A stretch of 59,353 nt of DNA from Methanothermococcus sp. (GCF_015523155.1 NZ_WAKW01000001.1:1-59353); one strand, 5' to 3'. Numbered from the stretch's first letter, positions 1 to 15,232 are shown. Notes: generated by a model not told the origin, from the sequence alone. Numbers and translations: made by a program.

Positions 1-199
1 AAATAATATTGTTCCAAACCTAAAAACAATACATTATCCAAACCACCATCATATTATGCAGTCAATGATAGCCTGAGAGAAAAGGAGCTCAGGTTTGATG
101 TAAGCCCGCAACCAAGTGATACTTAGTAACGACCGAGTCAATTCCAAAAACTTTTTGACCGACTCTAAAGAGTGTTTGCTAAGCTTTGCTTAGCAAATA
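1..199 (+). other. 16S rRNA leader
   Basis: This is the transcribed leader of the rRNA operon; I see no open gene in it. It carries the 5' strand of the 16S processing stem (103-134) and a short hairpin just before the mature 16S (AAGCTTTGCTTAGC around 181-194). No convincing TATA box can be placed, so the promoter may lie left of the window. Confidence 0.6.
103..134 (+). other. 16S processing stem, 5' strand (bulge-helix-bulge)
   Basis: Bases 103-114 are perfectly complementary to 1699-1710, and 122-134 to 1679-1691. Between these two helices AGTG (115-118) pairs with CACT (1692-1695), leaving 3-nt bulges ATA (119-121) and AAA (1696-1698). That is the 3-4-3 geometry cut by archaeal splicing endonuclease during pre-16S excision. 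Confidence 0.85.
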
Positions 200-1670
<1,471 letters not shown>

Positions 1671-1717
1671 GAAAAAAAGGTCGTTACTAAGCACTAAATG
1701 GTTGCGGGCTGAGGACT

Positions 1718-1790
<73 letters not shown>

Positions 1791-1846
1791 TAACGAGGTT
1801 CATAATCCACAGGGTTATGAACTAAACCTGATTTAAGATGATGGTT

Positions 1847-1883
1847 GCATAAGCCTCTATATCTGGTGATATCCAAGTATCCC
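1847..1883 (+). other. 23S processing stem, 5' strand (bulge-helix-bulge)
   Basis: Bases 1847-1864 pair with 4875-4892 (one G-U), and 1872-1883 pair with 4856-4867. Between them GGTG (1865-1868) pairs with CACT (4868-4871, one wobble), leaving 3-nt bulges ATA and TAA. This is a second exact bulge-helix-bulge for excision of pre-23S. Confidence 0.8.
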
Positions 1884-4855
<2,972 letters not shown>

Positions 4856-4907
4856 GGGATACTTGGACACTTAAAGATATAGGGGCTTATGCCCGCTTTA
4901 TTTTTCT

Positions 4908-5025
4908 TGGCATAACGGTCATAGCGGAGGTGCCACATCCGATCCCGTTCCGATCTCGGAAATTAAGCCCTCCAGCGATACCCTAATTACTGCCTTTTGG
5001 TGGGAACAGGGTGACGCCGTTAGCC
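4908..5025 (+). rRNA. rrf: 5S ribosomal RNA
   Basis: A 118-nt GC-rich segment directly after 23S. Its ends pair (TGGC..AACGG with CCGTTAGCCA), it contains CCGATCCCGTTCCGATCTCGG and the GAAATTAAGCCC loop-A region, and it is followed by a T-run (5026-5033) that could terminate the operon. Order 16S-tRNA-23S-5S is normal for methanococci. Confidence 0.92.
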
Positions 5026-5087
5026 ATTTTTTTATCCTGTATAGTTTCGAGTTTTCGAGTGCAATATGACTTTTTAATATATAAACT

Positions 5088-5334
5088 ATGGGCAAGAGGA
5101 CTGGCGACTCCCATTTAGGAGGAAGCTCCGCCCACCCATTATGTGCATAATATCCTGAGAAGGATTGAATGGCGTATAGAAACGACACGGCCTTGAAACA
5201 GATGACAATGATATGAAAATTGAGGAGTTTCAAGGAACCGGTGAAACGAGGCCATTCTGCACGGGTGCAAGCATTTGGCGCTTAGCTGAATGTCGCCGAA
5301 ATTACAGAAGGCGGGCTATAGTCCCCATGCCCAT
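5088..5334 (+). ncRNA. rnpB: RNase P RNA (archaeal type M)
   Basis: This is the catalytic RNA of RNase P, which removes tRNA 5' leaders. The conserved 5' core GAGGAAGCTCCGCCCACC (5119-5136 region) and the 3' core ACAGAAGGCGGGCTATA (about 5304-5320) are both present. The ends close a P1 helix (ATGGGCA 5088-5094 with TGCCCAT 5328-5334). The 247-nt length matches the reduced type M RNAs known in Methanococcales. It lies only about 60 nt after 5S; a TATA-like stretch at 5072-5084 is too close to the 5' end to serve it, so co-transcription with rRNA or an unrecognised promoter is possible. Confidence 0.9.
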
Positions 5335-5457
5335 TATTTTTTAAATGTGTATTTATATATTTAGATATATCTAATACTTACTTTAATATTATATATTTGA
5401 TGGATATATTATTTTTACTAAATTTACAATTTTACAATTTGATAATATGGTGAAGAT

Positions 5458-8400
5458 ATGTTTCATGTGAGCTCCTCTAAGGATATGGAATCTTATTTTA
5501 AAAATATTTTAGATAATGTTAAAAAAATTTACAGTATTGCAGAGGTATGCAGAAAAAAAGGATATGACCCCACGGATTTTGTAGAGATACCCTTGGCAAA
5601 AGATATGGCTGATAGGGTAGAAGGGCTTGTAGGTCCAAAAGGAGTATCTGAGAGAATTAGGGAATTAGTTTCAGAGCTCGGTAAAGAACCTGCTGCATTG
5701 GAAATTGCCAAGGAAATAGTTGAAGGAAAATTTGGAAATGGAGGAAATAGGGAGGAATTGGCAGAACAGGCAGTAAGAACAGCGTTAGCCATAATCACAG
5801 AAGGAATTGTGGCAGCCCCCCTTGAAGGTATTGCCCATGTTAAAATAAAAAAGAACAAAGATGGAAGTGAGTATTTAGCAATATATTTTGCAGGACCAAT
5901 TAGAAGTGCAGGAGGGACGGCTCAGGCACTAGCCGTTCTTGTTGGTGATTATGTCCGAAAAAACATGGGATTAAATAGATACCTACCTAGTGAGGATGAA
6001 ATAGAAAGATATGTGGAAGAGGTTGATTTATATCAATCAGAAGTAGGTAGCTTTCAGTATTCTCCAAAAGCTGAGGAAATGAGAACAGCAGTAAAAAATA
6101 TATCAATAGAAATTACAGGAGAAGCCACAGACGATGTTGAAGTCAGCGGACACAGGGATTTAGACAGGGTAGAAACCAACCAGATAAGAGGGGGAGCTCT
6201 CCTTGCACTTGTTGAAGGTGTGCTTTTAAAAGCTCCAAAAATTTTAAGGCACGTTGATAAACTTGGAATTGAAGGATGGGATTGGTTAAAGGAGTTAAAA
6301 GGTAAAAAAGAAGAAAAAGGAAATGAAAGTGAAAAGGATGATGAATTAAAAGATAATGATAATGAAATTGATAATGAAGAATTTGAAGAATACAGTAAAT
6401 TATATGACGATATTGAAATTGAGGCCATCACTAAATTTATAGGAGAGGTCATTGCAGGAAGGCCAGTTTTTGCTCATCCTTCAAAAACAGGTGGATTTAG
6501 ATTAAGATATGGAAGAAGCAGAAATACAGGATTTGCAACGGATGGATTCCATCCAGCACTTATGTATTTAGTAGATGACTTCATGGCTGTTGGAACTCAG
6601 CTAAAAACGGAAAGGCCTGGAAAGGCAACATGTGTTGTTCCAGTAGATAGTATAGAACCGCCTATTGTGAAGTTAAAAAATGGAAATGTAATAAGGATAG
6701 ACACAATTGAAAAGGCATTGGAGTATAGGAGCTCCGTAGAAGAAATATTATTCTTAGGGGATATTTTAGTTAATTTTGGAGATTTTCTTGAAAACAACCA
6801 TCCAATACTTCCAAGCAGTTGGTGTGAGGAGTGGTATGAAAAAATACTTATTTCAAGAGATATTACTTATAAAAAAGAATTTATAGATAATCCAGACCAA
6901 AAAGAAGCTGTAAAATTTGCAATAGAAACTGAAACACCACTACATCCAAGATACACATACCACTGGCACGATGTATCAAAAGATGATATATTATTATTGA
7001 GAAAATGGATTTTAAGTGGATATAATGATAAAGAGCATGATATATGGTTAGTTCCCTACAATCCAAAGGATGAAGAAAGTGTAAAGGCAAAGAGAATCTT
7101 AGAACTTATAGGATGTTGTCATAATGTTTTAACTAATCATAATATAGGAGATAATAAGGATAATGCTATTAATAAATATATCTCAATAGATGAATATTAT
7201 CCGTTGCTATACTCAATGGGATACGATGTTGAAAAAAACCAAGATTCAGTAGATGATATAAACGAAATATATAATAAATCAAAAAATCCCATGCATCTTA
7301 TAAATTTACTTGCTCCATTTGAGATTAAAAGAAAAGCTTATATTTATATAGGGGCTCGTATGGGACGACCTGAAAAAGCCGCTGCAAGAAAAATGAAACC
7401 TCCAGTAAATGGTCTGTTCCCAATAGGAAATGCGGGAAATGTTGTTAGACTAATAAATAAGGCAGTAGAAGAAGGAAAAACTGGTACAATAGAGGTATCT
7501 TATGGAAAATGTCCAAAATGTGGAAAAATAAGTTTATACAATAGATGTCCATTTTGTGGAACTTTTGTAGAATTATCAAGACCTAACAGAGTGGAGCTCC
7601 CATTAAAGGATTATTGGTATAAGGCACTTGAAAATCTAAAAATAAACAAACCTGGAGATGTAAAATGTATTAAAGGTATGACATCAAAGGATAAAATAGT
7701 TGAACCACTTGAAAAAGCCATACTTAGAGCTATGAATAATGTATTTGTGTTTAAAGATGGAACCCTTAGATTTGATTGCACAGATGTGCCAATTACTCAT
7801 TTCAAACCTTGTGAAATAAATGTTTCTATTGAAAAATTGAAGGAATTGGGTTATGATAAGGATATAGACGGCAATCCAATAACTAATGAAAATCAAGTGA
7901 TAGAATTAAAAGTGCAGGATGTAATTATTCCGAATTCTTGTGCAGAATATTTTGTAAATGCAACAAAGTTTATTGATGATTTACTTGAAAAATTCTATAA
8001 AACAGCCAGATTTTACAATGTAAAAAATAAAGAGGACTTGATAGGTCATTTAGTAATAGGAATGGCTCCGCACACTTCTGCGGGAATGGTAGGTAGGATT
8101 ATAGGATATTGTAAGGCAAATGTTGGATATGCCCATCCATATTTCCATGCATCAAAGAGAAGAAACTGCTTCCCACCAAATACGAGTATATTGGTAAATA
8201 TCAATGGGGAAGTAAAAAGAATTACCATTGAAGAGCTCTACAACCTGTATAATAATGAATATTACAAAAATATGGCATATATTAAAAAAGACCCTAAAAA
8301 TAACAACAATATTAAGGTTTATTCCTTTGACACATTAAATAAAAAAATAGTTTTAACAGATATTGAGGAAGTTTTAAAAATACCTTCTCCAAACCATCTC

Positions 8401-10413
8401 ATAAATATAGAGCTCGACACAGGAAGAAGTTTTGAAACCACGCCAGACCATCCAGTAATGATATATAATGAAAAAGAGGATAAATTTATAAAAAAGAATG
8501 CAATGGATGTTGAAGAAAACGACTTAATGCTAATTCCAAAATTGGATTTTGAGGAAGAGGATATTGAGTATATTGATTTATTAGAGGAGCTCTCAAAGGA
8601 TGAGTATAAAAATATATGGGAACTCATAAGGGTTAGGGGAATATCTGACTGGATAATAAATAATATTCTAAAAGACTGTTTAAATGAAAAAAGTGAGAAT
8701 GGAAAAGAAAAACTGATTAAAAATATTACTAAATATATAAAACAGGACACAATACCATTGAATTTGCTGTTAAAAATTTTAAAAAATGCAGAATTGAATA
8801 TATCTGATATTCCAAAAGATATATTTATTGCAGTTAAGCGAGATAAGGTAAATATAAAAAGAATCATCAAAATTGAACCGCTATTAAAAATAATTGGCTA
8901 TTATTTGGCAGAGGGATATGTAAGAAAAACCAGTAGCGTTTATCAAATAAACTTCTCAAATTACGATGAGGAGGTAAATAAAGACCTTAAAAATGCGTTA
9001 AATGAGGCATTTGGGAATGGATTTGGAATATATGAAAGAGACGGAAAAATAACCGTTGGTTCAAGAATAATCCATTTATTATTCACTGAGATATTAAAGA
9101 CAGGAACAAATACACACAATAAAAGAGTGCCTTCATTCATATTTAAACTCCCAAAGGAAAAGGTTAAATTAATACTTTCGGCATACTTCACAGTAGATGG
9201 AAGTGCCGTAAAAACAAGACCTATTGTAGTAATATATAGTGCAAATAAGAAATTATTGGAAGATATTGATACATTAATGATATCAAAATTTGGACTGTAT
9301 GGGAACTGGGGCGTGGATAAAAATGCAAATGGGAGAAGGGAAAATGTTGCAATGAAATATCATGAAAAAAGAGGAACTGAAATTCCAAAATCGACAGTTT
9401 ATAGAATTGATTACAATGGAATACAGGCAATGAAATATTTTGAAAATATAGGATTTACATCTTCTAAAAAACAAAATATCTATGAATTACATACACATAA
9501 GAATTTTAAAGCGAAAAAAGGCTTAAAAGAATACGGTTGCATTGTTAAGGTTAGAAATAAAACCATCATCAAGGCAGAGGATGAATTTGTATATTCCCTA
9601 AATGCAAAGAAGTATCACAATGTAGTTATAAATTCAAATATTCAAACTTACCAATGTGATGGGGACGAAGACGCTATATTCTTACTTTTAGACGCATTTT
9701 TGAACTTCTCCAAACGATTTTTGCCAGATAAAAGAGGAGGACAAATGGATGCCCCCCTTGTATTAACCACACTTCTTGACCCAAAAGAGGTTGATGGGGA
9801 AGTTCATAATATGGATACAGTTTGGGAATATCCATTGGAATTCTATGAAAAAACCCTTGAAATGCCTTCTCCAAAAGAGGTAAAGGAATTAATAGAGACT
9901 GTTGAGGATAGATTGGGCACGCCATCTCAGTATGAAGGTATTGGGTACACCCATGAAACTTCATGTATTGACGCTGGACCGTTGGTTTGTGCATATAAAA
10001 CATTAGGTTCCATGCTTGAAAAAACAGAAGCTCAATTAGCTGTTGCAAAAAAAATAAGGGCAACTGATGAAAGAGATGTTGCTGAAAAGGTAATTCAGTC
10101 CCATTTCATCCCTGATTTAATTGGAAATTTAAGGGCATTTTCAAGACAGAGTGTAAGATGTAAATGTGGGGCAAAATTTAGAAGAGTTCCATTAAAAGGA
10201 GTATGTCCAAAATGTGGTAGTAAATTGATATTAACAGTTTCAAAAGGTGCTGTGGAAAAGTATATGGAAGTTTCTCAGAAAATGGCTGAAAAATACAACG
10301 CAAGTGATTATATAAAACAGAGATTGGAATTAATTAAAGAAGGGATAGATAATTTATTTGAAAATGATAAAAATAAGCAGGTAAAAATAGAAGATTTCTT
10401 TAAAAAGGGATAA
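5458..10413 (+). CDS. polC: DNA polymerase II (family D) large subunit DP2, with intein
   Basis: This is the catalytic subunit of the euryarchaeal replicative polymerase PolD, which works with the DP1 exonuclease subunit (not in this window). The 1651-residue precursor carries two zinc-binding clusters, [17 protein letters not shown] near residue 685 and CKCG...CPKCG near 1568, and the catalytic CDGDED motif at 1400-1405. A 496-residue intein (904-1399) separates RRN from CDGDED; removing it leaves a 1155-residue protein, normal for the family. The start is supported by GGTGA five bases upstream of ATG. An acidic insert ([18 protein letters not shown]) lies near residues 285-305. It is convergent with the following AAA ATPase gene. 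Confidence 0.97.
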   Translation: MFHVSSSKDMESYFKNILDNVKKIYSIAEVCRKKGYDPTDFVEIPLAKDMADRVEGLVGPKGVSERIRELVSELGKEPAALEIAKEIVEGKFGNGGNREELAEQAVRTALAIITEGIVAAPLEGIAHVKIKKNKDGSEYLAIYFAGPIRSAGGTAQALAVLVGDYVRKNMGLNRYLPSEDEIERYVEEVDLYQSEVGSFQYSPKAEEMRTAVKNISIEITGEATDDVEVSGHRDLDRVETNQIRGGALLALVEGVLLKAPKILRHVDKLGIEGWDWLKELKGKKEEKGNESEKDDELKDNDNEIDNEEFEEYSKLYDDIEIEAITKFIGEVIAGRPVFAHPSKTGGFRLRYGRSRNTGFATDGFHPALMYLVDDFMAVGTQLKTERPGKATCVVPVDSIEPPIVKLKNGNVIRIDTIEKALEYRSSVEEILFLGDILVNFGDFLENNHPILPSSWCEEWYEKILISRDITYKKEFIDNPDQKEAVKFAIETETPLHPRYTYHWHDVSKDDILLLRKWILSGYNDKEHDIWLVPYNPKDEESVKAKRILELIGCCHNVLTNHNIGDNKDNAINKYISIDEYYPLLYSMGYDVEKNQDSVDDINEIYNKSKNPMHLINLLAPFEIKRKAYIYIGARMGRPEKAAARKMKPPVNGLFPIGNAGNVVRLINKAVEEGKTGTIEVSYGKCPKCGKISLYNRCPFCGTFVELSRPNRVELPLKDYWYKALENLKINKPGDVKCIKGMTSKDKIVEPLEKAILRAMNNVFVFKDGTLRFDCTDVPITHFKPCEINVSIEKLKELGYDKDIDGNPITNENQVIELKVQDVIIPNSCAEYFVNATKFIDDLLEKFYKTARFYNVKNKEDLIGHLVIGMAPHTSAGMVGRIIGYCKANVGYAHPYFHASKRRNCFPPNTSILVNINGEVKRITIEELYNLYNNEYYKNMAYIKKDPKNNNNIKVYSFDTLNKKIVLTDIEEVLKIPSPNHLINIELDTGRSFETTPDHPVMIYNEKEDKFIKKNAMDVEENDLMLIPKLDFEEEDIEYIDLLEELSKDEYKNIWELIRVRGISDWIINNILKDCLNEKSENGKEKLIKNITKYIKQDTIPLNLLLKILKNAELNISDIPKDIFIAVKRDKVNIKRIIKIEPLLKIIGYYLAEGYVRKTSSVYQINFSNYDEEVNKDLKNALNEAFGNGFGIYERDGKITVGSRIIHLLFTEILKTGTNTHNKRVPSFIFKLPKEKVKLILSAYFTVDGSAVKTRPIVVIYSANKKLLEDIDTLMISKFGLYGNWGVDKNANGRRENVAMKYHEKRGTEIPKSTVYRIDYNGIQAMKYFENIGFTSSKKQNIYELHTHKNFKAKKGLKEYGCIVKVRNKTIIKAEDEFVYSLNAKKYHNVVINSNIQTYQCDGDEDAIFLLLDAFLNFSKRFLPDKRGGQMDAPLVLTTLLDPKEVDGEVHNMDTVWEYPLEFYEKTLEMPSPKEVKELIETVEDRLGTPSQYEGIGYTHETSCIDAGPLVCAYKTLGSMLEKTEAQLAVAKKIRATDERDVAEKVIQSHFIPDLIGNLRAFSRQSVRCKCGAKFRRVPLKGVCPKCGSKLILTVSKGAVEKYMEVSQKMAEKYNASDYIKQRLELIKEGIDNLFENDKNKQVKIEDFFKKG
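8167..9654 (+). other. PolC intein with LAGLIDADG homing endonuclease
   Basis: An in-frame protein-splicing element of 496 residues inside DP2. Block A is CFPPNTSI (Cys904). Block B contains TTPDHPV. The DOD endonuclease blocks are IGYYLAEGY (about residue 1145, Glu in place of the usual Asp) and AYFTVDGSA (about 1242). The last residues are NIQTYQ, ending in Gln1399 and followed by extein Cys1400. It therefore has a C-terminal Gln instead of Asn and no penultimate His, a variant known from PolII inteins of Pyrococcus. It sits immediately before the polymerase catalytic aspartates. Confidence 0.95.
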
Positions 10414-10444
10414 TTAATTTTTATTTTTTATATTTTTTAATTTT

Positions 10445-11563
10445 TTATCTATACAGATTTAAAGGCATTTCTTTTTTATCCCCATATAATTTAGTCAATG
10501 CGTCATCTAAATCTTTTTCTTCAATAACCTTTTTATCCTCCAATATCGCCTTATGGAGTGCAGGTTTTAAGAATTTTTCTTTAATGTCCCTTCCGCTCAT
10601 ACCTTTTGTTTTTTCAACATATTTCTTCAAATTTGCCTTGACTTTTATCGGCATCTTTTTTGTGTAGAGCTCTATAATTTTCAACCTGTCATCATCATTT
10701 GGGAGCTCGAATTTTATCTCTTCTTCAAATCTACTTCTTATGGCATTGTCAAGCATTTCAGGGTTGTTTGTGGCTGCAATTGTTACAATTCCTTCATTAT
10801 CATGTATTCCATCCAGTTCAGTTAATAGTGCATTTACGACCTCTGAGACATCCCCTCTTAATGATTGATACTGCCTACTAAGTGCTATGGCATCGAGCTC
10901 ATCTATAAATATAATACAGGGTCTATCATTTAATGCTTTATTGTATAGGTCTTGGATTTGCTTTGAACCATCGCCCACATGTTCCCCTATGAGCTCTGTT
11001 GCCTTTATAAGATAAAGTGGAACATCTGTTTCAGTTGCAAGAGCTCTTGCTAGAAGTGTTTTTCCAGTCCCGGGAGGTCCGTAAAATAATACATTTTTCG
11101 GTGCCCATTCTCCAAATAGTTCTGGACATTCGAGATATTTTATAATTATTTTGCATTTTTTCTTTGCGTTTTCCTGACCTATTACTTCGTCAAATCTTGC
11201 TTTTTTAAATTCTTTGCTGTTGTGGGTTCTCGCTGTTTTTAATTTAAACAAAGTGTCTCGCGTGATAATGCCTCCTTCTTTGGGATATGTCGAGATTACT
11301 TTAAATGCGTAATCAGGAATAATTGTATTATCGAATAAATAATCCCCTTCTTTTACACTCTCGCCTTCCCACTGCTCTCTCGCATATACGTTGAATAATT
11401 TTGGATCGTCAATAGTGATTTTTAAATTCTCGCTATTTATTTTAATGGGAAATCCCGTAGGTTCTATAATAACATATTTTAAAGCCATAACATCATCGGA
11501 TAATTTTGAAGATTCTGATAGTAATGGCTTTATTTTGATGGTGTTTATATTTATTCTGTTCAT
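10445..11563 (-). CDS. AAA ATPase (proteasome-regulatory-subunit-like)
   Basis: A 372-residue protein with one AAA module. Walker A is GPPGTGKT, Walker B is CIIFIDELDA, sensor 1 is TIAATNNPE, and the arginine-finger region reads RSRFEEE. About 125 N-terminal residues resemble a CDC48/VAT-type substrate-recognition barrel rather than the coiled coil of PAN. It probably unfolds or remodels proteins. Its nearest relative that I recall is M. jannaschii MJ1494. ATG is preceded by GAGGTG. It is convergent with polC (31-bp gap) and divergent from the SDH protease gene, whose MJ1495-type neighbour is conserved. The specific substrate is unknown. Confidence 0.85.
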   Translation of the reverse strand: MNRININTIKIKPLLSESSKLSDDVMALKYVIIEPTGFPIKINSENLKITIDDPKLFNVYAREQWEGESVKEGDYLFDNTIIPDYAFKVISTYPKEGGIITRDTLFKLKTARTHNSKEFKKARFDEVIGQENAKKKCKIIIKYLECPELFGEWAPKNVLFYGPPGTGKTLLARALATETDVPLYLIKATELIGEHVGDGSKQIQDLYNKALNDRPCIIFIDELDAIALSRQYQSLRGDVSEVVNALLTELDGIHDNEGIVTIAATNNPEMLDNAIRSRFEEEIKFELPNDDDRLKIIELYTKKMPIKVKANLKKYVEKTKGMSGRDIKEKFLKPALHKAILEDKKVIEEKDLDDALTKLYGDKKEMPLNLYR

Positions 11564-11759
11564 TGGAACACCTCAATTTATATAAATAAATTATGTATAA
11601 TTATAATAATTATAATATTTATACACCATATATTAATGTATTTTTATATTATATAGTTATAGGTATATTTATAAATAACTTTTATAAATAAATTATAAGT
11701 TCATTTAATTTGAAAAATAAAAAATTCTAAGTAAATATGTATTTAACAATGGTGTAATC

Positions 11760-12599
11760 ATGGACCTATCAAGTCTTTTTTGGATATTTTTTATATTTTT
11801 ATTTATGTACCCACAATTCATGTTTAGATTGAAATTATTGCAAAGATATAATTGTATCAAGGAATTGGAAAAGGAGAGAAAAACTAGAGTAATAGTAATG
11901 ATACATAGGCAGGAGCAACTGGCTCTTTTTGGAATACCCATATATAGATTTATAAATATAGAGGATAGTGAAGAGGTTTTAAGGGCAATCAGAATGACGC
12001 CCGATGATATGCCTATTGATTTAATACTCCACACACCTGGTGGTTTGGTTCTTGCCAGCGAGCAAATAGCCATGGCGTTAAAGGAACATAAGGCAAAAAC
12101 AACTGTAATAATACCGCACTATGCAATGAGCGGAGGTAGTTTAATATCTCTAGCCGTAGATGAAATCATAATGGATAAAAATGCAGTAATGGGTCCAGTA
12201 GACCCACAAATAGGACAATATCCTGCGGCATCTATATTAAATACAGTAAATTCCAAGTATATTGATGAGCTCGACGATGAAACATTAATACTTGCAGATG
12301 TTTCAAAAAAAGCCATTCAACAAGTAAAAGAATTTGTATATGATTTATTAAAGGATAAAATGCCTGATGAAAAAGCAAAGGAAATTTCTGAAACACTTTC
12401 AACAGGTAAATGGACTCATGATTATCCATTAACTGTTAAAAAGTTAAAAGAATTGGGAATATCCGTAAATACAGAGGTTCCAAATAAGGTTTATAAACTG
12501 TTTGATTTATATAAGCAACCTGTAACTCAACGACCTTCTGTTCAATATATACCAATCCCTTATAAAAAGGTGGATTATGTTAGAGGTAAAATTAAATAA
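11760..12599 (+). CDS. SDH-type membrane serine protease (ClpP/SppA class)
   Basis: A 279-residue protein with one N-terminal membrane segment (residues 5-22) followed by a crotonase/ClpP-like fold of the SDH (PF01972) family. The motif LHTPGG forms the oxyanion region, and AMSGGSLISLAVDEIIMD carries the likely nucleophile Ser and acidic partner, followed by GPVDPQIG. The active site probably faces the cytoplasm or a membrane interface. The start ATG follows GGTG. It overlaps the next gene (DUF192) by 23 bp, so the two are translationally coupled. Substrate unknown. Confidence 0.85.
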   Translation: MDLSSLFWIFFIFLFMYPQFMFRLKLLQRYNCIKELEKERKTRVIVMIHRQEQLALFGIPIYRFINIEDSEEVLRAIRMTPDDMPIDLILHTPGGLVLASEQIAMALKEHKAKTTVIIPHYAMSGGSLISLAVDEIIMDKNAVMGPVDPQIGQYPAASILNTVNSKYIDELDDETLILADVSKKAIQQVKEFVYDLLKDKMPDEKAKEISETLSTGKWTHDYPLTVKKLKELGISVNTEVPNKVYKLFDLYKQPVTQRPSVQYIPIPYKKVDYVRGKIK

Positions 12600-12915
12600 C
12601 AAATTATATCATTTAAATATTGCAGATAATTTTTTAAAAAGAGCCTTTGGTTTGATGTTTAAGGATATAGATGATAATGAGGGGTTTATATTCTATTATA
12701 ATAAAAGAAAGCTCCACATACACACATTTTTTATGAAATATCCAATAGATGTTATTTTTCTATGGGATAATAAAGTTGTAGGTATTGTTAAGAATTTAAA
12801 ACCATGGAAAACCTATAAATCCAATGTTTATTCAAATGCAATGATTGAAGTGAAGAGCTGTAATTTGGATTTAAAGGTTGGAGATAGATTGGATATAAAA
12901 AAATGTAATAAATAA
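12577..12915 (+). CDS. DUF192 protein
   Basis: A 112-residue protein of the DUF192/COG1430 family. Characteristic parts are RAFGLMFKD near residue 24, the FYYNKRKLHIHTFFMKYPIDVIFL core near 40-62 (quoted in part), and a C-terminal GDRL turn. No signal peptide is seen, unlike many bacterial members. An SD (AAGGTGG) lies inside the preceding protease gene, with which it overlaps by 23 bp. Function is unknown. Confidence 0.8.
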   Translation: MLEVKLNNKLYHLNIADNFLKRAFGLMFKDIDDNEGFIFYYNKRKLHIHTFFMKYPIDVIFLWDNKVVGIVKNLKPWKTYKSNVYSNAMIEVKSCNLDLKVGDRLDIKKCNK

Positions 12916-13019
12916 TAAAATAGTAAAAAATAATAATATAATAATAAAAATTAAAATAACTCTAAATTTAAACCTTTTAATTATAAAAATTGATATAATT
13001 AAGTTATATTAGGGAAACT

Positions 13020-13757
13020 ATGAAATATTTAATGGGAATTGGCAAAACCAATGAGGAGGAAGTTTTAAAGGCATACAATAAATTGATAGATGAAAATATA
13101 GAAGTCGAATTGATAGACGACCCAAAGGAACTCGTGGAATTAACTGTAAAAAAGAAAGTGCATGGGTCCATAAGAGGCACGCTGTCATCTTCCGAGGTTA
13201 TACCATATTTAAAAGAACATATTGGAAAGTTTTACAGGGCATCGATTTTAAAAAATCCCTTTACAAATGATTATTTTTTACTTTCTCCTGTTGGTGTTGA
13301 TGAAGTGGATGATGAGAATAGTTTCAACGATAAAATAAATATAATAGAATATGCAATAAATTTTCTAAATACTAATACTAAAAACAATCCGAAAATTGGA
13401 ATTTTATCAGCAGGAAGACTTTCAGATTATGGTAGAAGTAAAAAAATCAGCAGTTCAATAGATGAATGTGAAAATATTGTTAAATATATTAATAATAAAT
13501 ACAATGACTTGATAATAAAACATAAGGGCATATTAATAGAGGAATATCTAAAAGATGGATACAATATAATTGTAGCTCCTGATGGAATATCTGGGAACTT
13601 AATTTTCAGATGTTTGGGATTAATCTGCGGTATTGAAGGATGCGGTGCGGTAGTCTTAAATAAAAACAATATAAAATTTATAGATACCAGTAGAAATGGA
13701 ACTTGGGATAGATATTATAATGCAATAAAATTTTTAGCGGGAAATATTAGAATTTGA
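13020..13757 (+). CDS. mtxX: MtxX-like protein (methanogenesis marker 4)
   Basis: A 245-residue protein with a phosphotransacetylase-like fold, annotated in methanogens as methyltransferase-related MtxX or marker protein 4. Supporting motifs are VHGSIRGTLSSSEVI near residue 48, IGILSAGRLSDYGRS near 122, and APDGISGNLIFRCLG near 186, the region of the Pta/Ptb active site. The biochemical role is not established; distribution among methanogens is the main clue. The ATG follows AGGGAA. uppS follows after 45 bp in the same direction. Confidence 0.75.
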   Translation: MKYLMGIGKTNEEEVLKAYNKLIDENIEVELIDDPKELVELTVKKKVHGSIRGTLSSSEVIPYLKEHIGKFYRASILKNPFTNDYFLLSPVGVDEVDDENSFNDKINIIEYAINFLNTNTKNNPKIGILSAGRLSDYGRSKKISSSIDECENIVKYINNKYNDLIIKHKGILIEEYLKDGYNIIVAPDGISGNLIFRCLGLICGIEGCGAVVLNKNNIKFIDTSRNGTWDRYYNAIKFLAGNIRI

Positions 13758-13802
13758 ATTTAAATAACTTTAATTTAAAAATTTAAAGATTTGGTGGTGA
13801 AT

Positions 13803-14597
13803 TTGATTTTAATTAAAATTTACGATTTTTTTAATAAAATAGGAATATTTAAATTTTATGAGAAAATGCTTGAGAGGGAAATTAATAAAAAAAATGTTCC
13901 AAAACATATAGGGGTTATAATGGATGGCAATAGAAGAATGGCAAAAATAATGGGGGATAAACCTATAAGAGGTCATTATATTGGTGCAAAAAAGGTAAGG
14001 GAGTTTGTAGGGTGGTGTGTAGGTTTAAATATAAAAATAATAACCTTGTATTCATTTTCACTTGAAAATTTTAATAGACCAAAAGATGAAGTTGATGAAT
14101 TGATGGATTTATTTGAAAGGGAATTTAGGAAAATTGCAGATGATAAGGATGTTCATAAATATAAAATACATATAAAAGCCATCGGTAGAATAGAGCTCCT
14201 ACCAGAGAGAGTTAGGGAAGCAATAGATTATGCGGAAAATAAAACAAAGGATTATGATAATTATTTTGTAAATGTTGCAATTGCCTATGGAGGTCAGCAG
14301 GAAATTGTGGATGCTATAAAAAAGATTGCTCAGAAAATAAAAAATAATGAGATGGATGTTGAAGATATAACTGTGGAAACCATATCTAAACATTTATATA
14401 CATCCCATTTGCCCCATCCAAACCCTGATTTAATAATAAGGACTTCTGGTGAGGAAAGAATAAGTAATTTTTTAATATGGCAGTCAAGCTATTCTGAACT
14501 TTATTTTTGTGAAACATACTGGCCTAAATTTAGAAAAATAGATTTTTTAAGGTCTATTAGGGACTATCAAAGGAGACAAAGAAGATTTGGAAAGTGA
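13803..14597 (+). CDS. uppS: cis-prenyltransferase (undecaprenyl/dolichyl diphosphate synthase)
   Basis: It builds the long polyprenyl carrier used for N-glycan and cell-surface sugar assembly by adding isopentenyl diphosphates in cis. The family signatures are HIGVIMDGNRRMAK near residue 37, LYSFSLENFNRP near 82, YGGQQEIVDA near 158, and PDLIIRTSGEERISNFLIWQ (about 214-233). I prefer the TTG at 13803 because GGTGGTGA lies just upstream; a TTG at 13791 in frame would add four residues but lies within that SD. Length of about 264 is typical. A lipoprotein gene follows 13 bp later. Confidence 0.93.
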   Translation: MILIKIYDFFNKIGIFKFYEKMLEREINKKNVPKHIGVIMDGNRRMAKIMGDKPIRGHYIGAKKVREFVGWCVGLNIKIITLYSFSLENFNRPKDEVDELMDLFEREFRKIADDKDVHKYKIHIKAIGRIELLPERVREAIDYAENKTKDYDNYFVNVAIAYGGQQEIVDAIKKIAQKIKNNEMDVEDITVETISKHLYTSHLPHPNPDLIIRTSGEERISNFLIWQSSYSELYFCETYWPKFRKIDFLRSIRDYQRRQRRFGK

Positions 14598-14610
14598 ATA
14601 GGGGAATACT

Positions 14611-15144
14611 ATGGGTAATTTAATAAAAAATAAATTTTTGGTATTATTTTCAATTTTTTTAATGGTATGTTTATCTGCATGTTTAGATTTTAATGATTAT
14701 ATCAAAAAATTTTAAATTTATAATCAAGACATTCAAAATAATCAAAATACCAATGCTACTAATAAAATGGGGATTTACAATTTATCTAATAATAAAAGCA
14801 ATAATTTAGGGTATTTTAACAATAACTCTATAAATAATACCAATAATAAATGCGAGAACAAACATCCCACATATATTGAGTATAATATAATAGAATATGG
14901 AAAATATGGAGAACAGGACAAAAAATATTATTGTAGTTATACATCGATAAACAAAAATAAAACTATTATAGCAGTTTATGCCGGGAAAAAACCTGTTGAT
15001 TACAATATTAAAAATAGCAATAATAGTATAACAGTTTATATAAATAAAAGCGTTCAAAATAACAGTAGTATGCTAATTACATCCCCTTATGTAATTGTGG
15101 AAGTAGATGGCATATTTAAAGATGTTAAATTTGTAGACAATTAA
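14611..15144 (+). pseudogene. lipoprotein gene interrupted by an in-frame TAA
   Basis: An ATG at 14611 (SD AGGGGA) begins a lipoprotein signal peptide: MGNLIKNK, then a hydrophobic stretch, then a LSAC lipobox. After DYIKKF an ochre codon (14713-14715) stops it at 34 residues. The same frame continues without another stop to 15144, giving an Asn-rich linker and a beta-rich domain ending KDVKFVDN. No base needs to be inserted or removed to join the parts, so this looks like a single nonsense mutation or sequencing error. Readthrough is possible but there is no evidence for it. An internal ATG at 14767 would make a 125-residue protein without export signal. Confidence 0.6.
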
Positions 15145-15232
15145 TTCTTTAATATTTTAAATTTTAAAAATTTATTTATATTTGGATACCTTATTTTTTA
15201 TTAGATTTAAATAATTTTAGGATGTGGTAAAT

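Noticed and set aside
5072-5084. TATA box for RNase P RNA
   Set aside because: It would place the start inside the RNA, about 20 bases after the P1 helix begins.
8319-10063. Long minus-strand frames opposite polC and its intein
   Set aside because: They are in the antisense of a coherent, motif-bearing protein and show low-complexity Ser/Phe/Ile translations typical of antisense AT-rich DNA.
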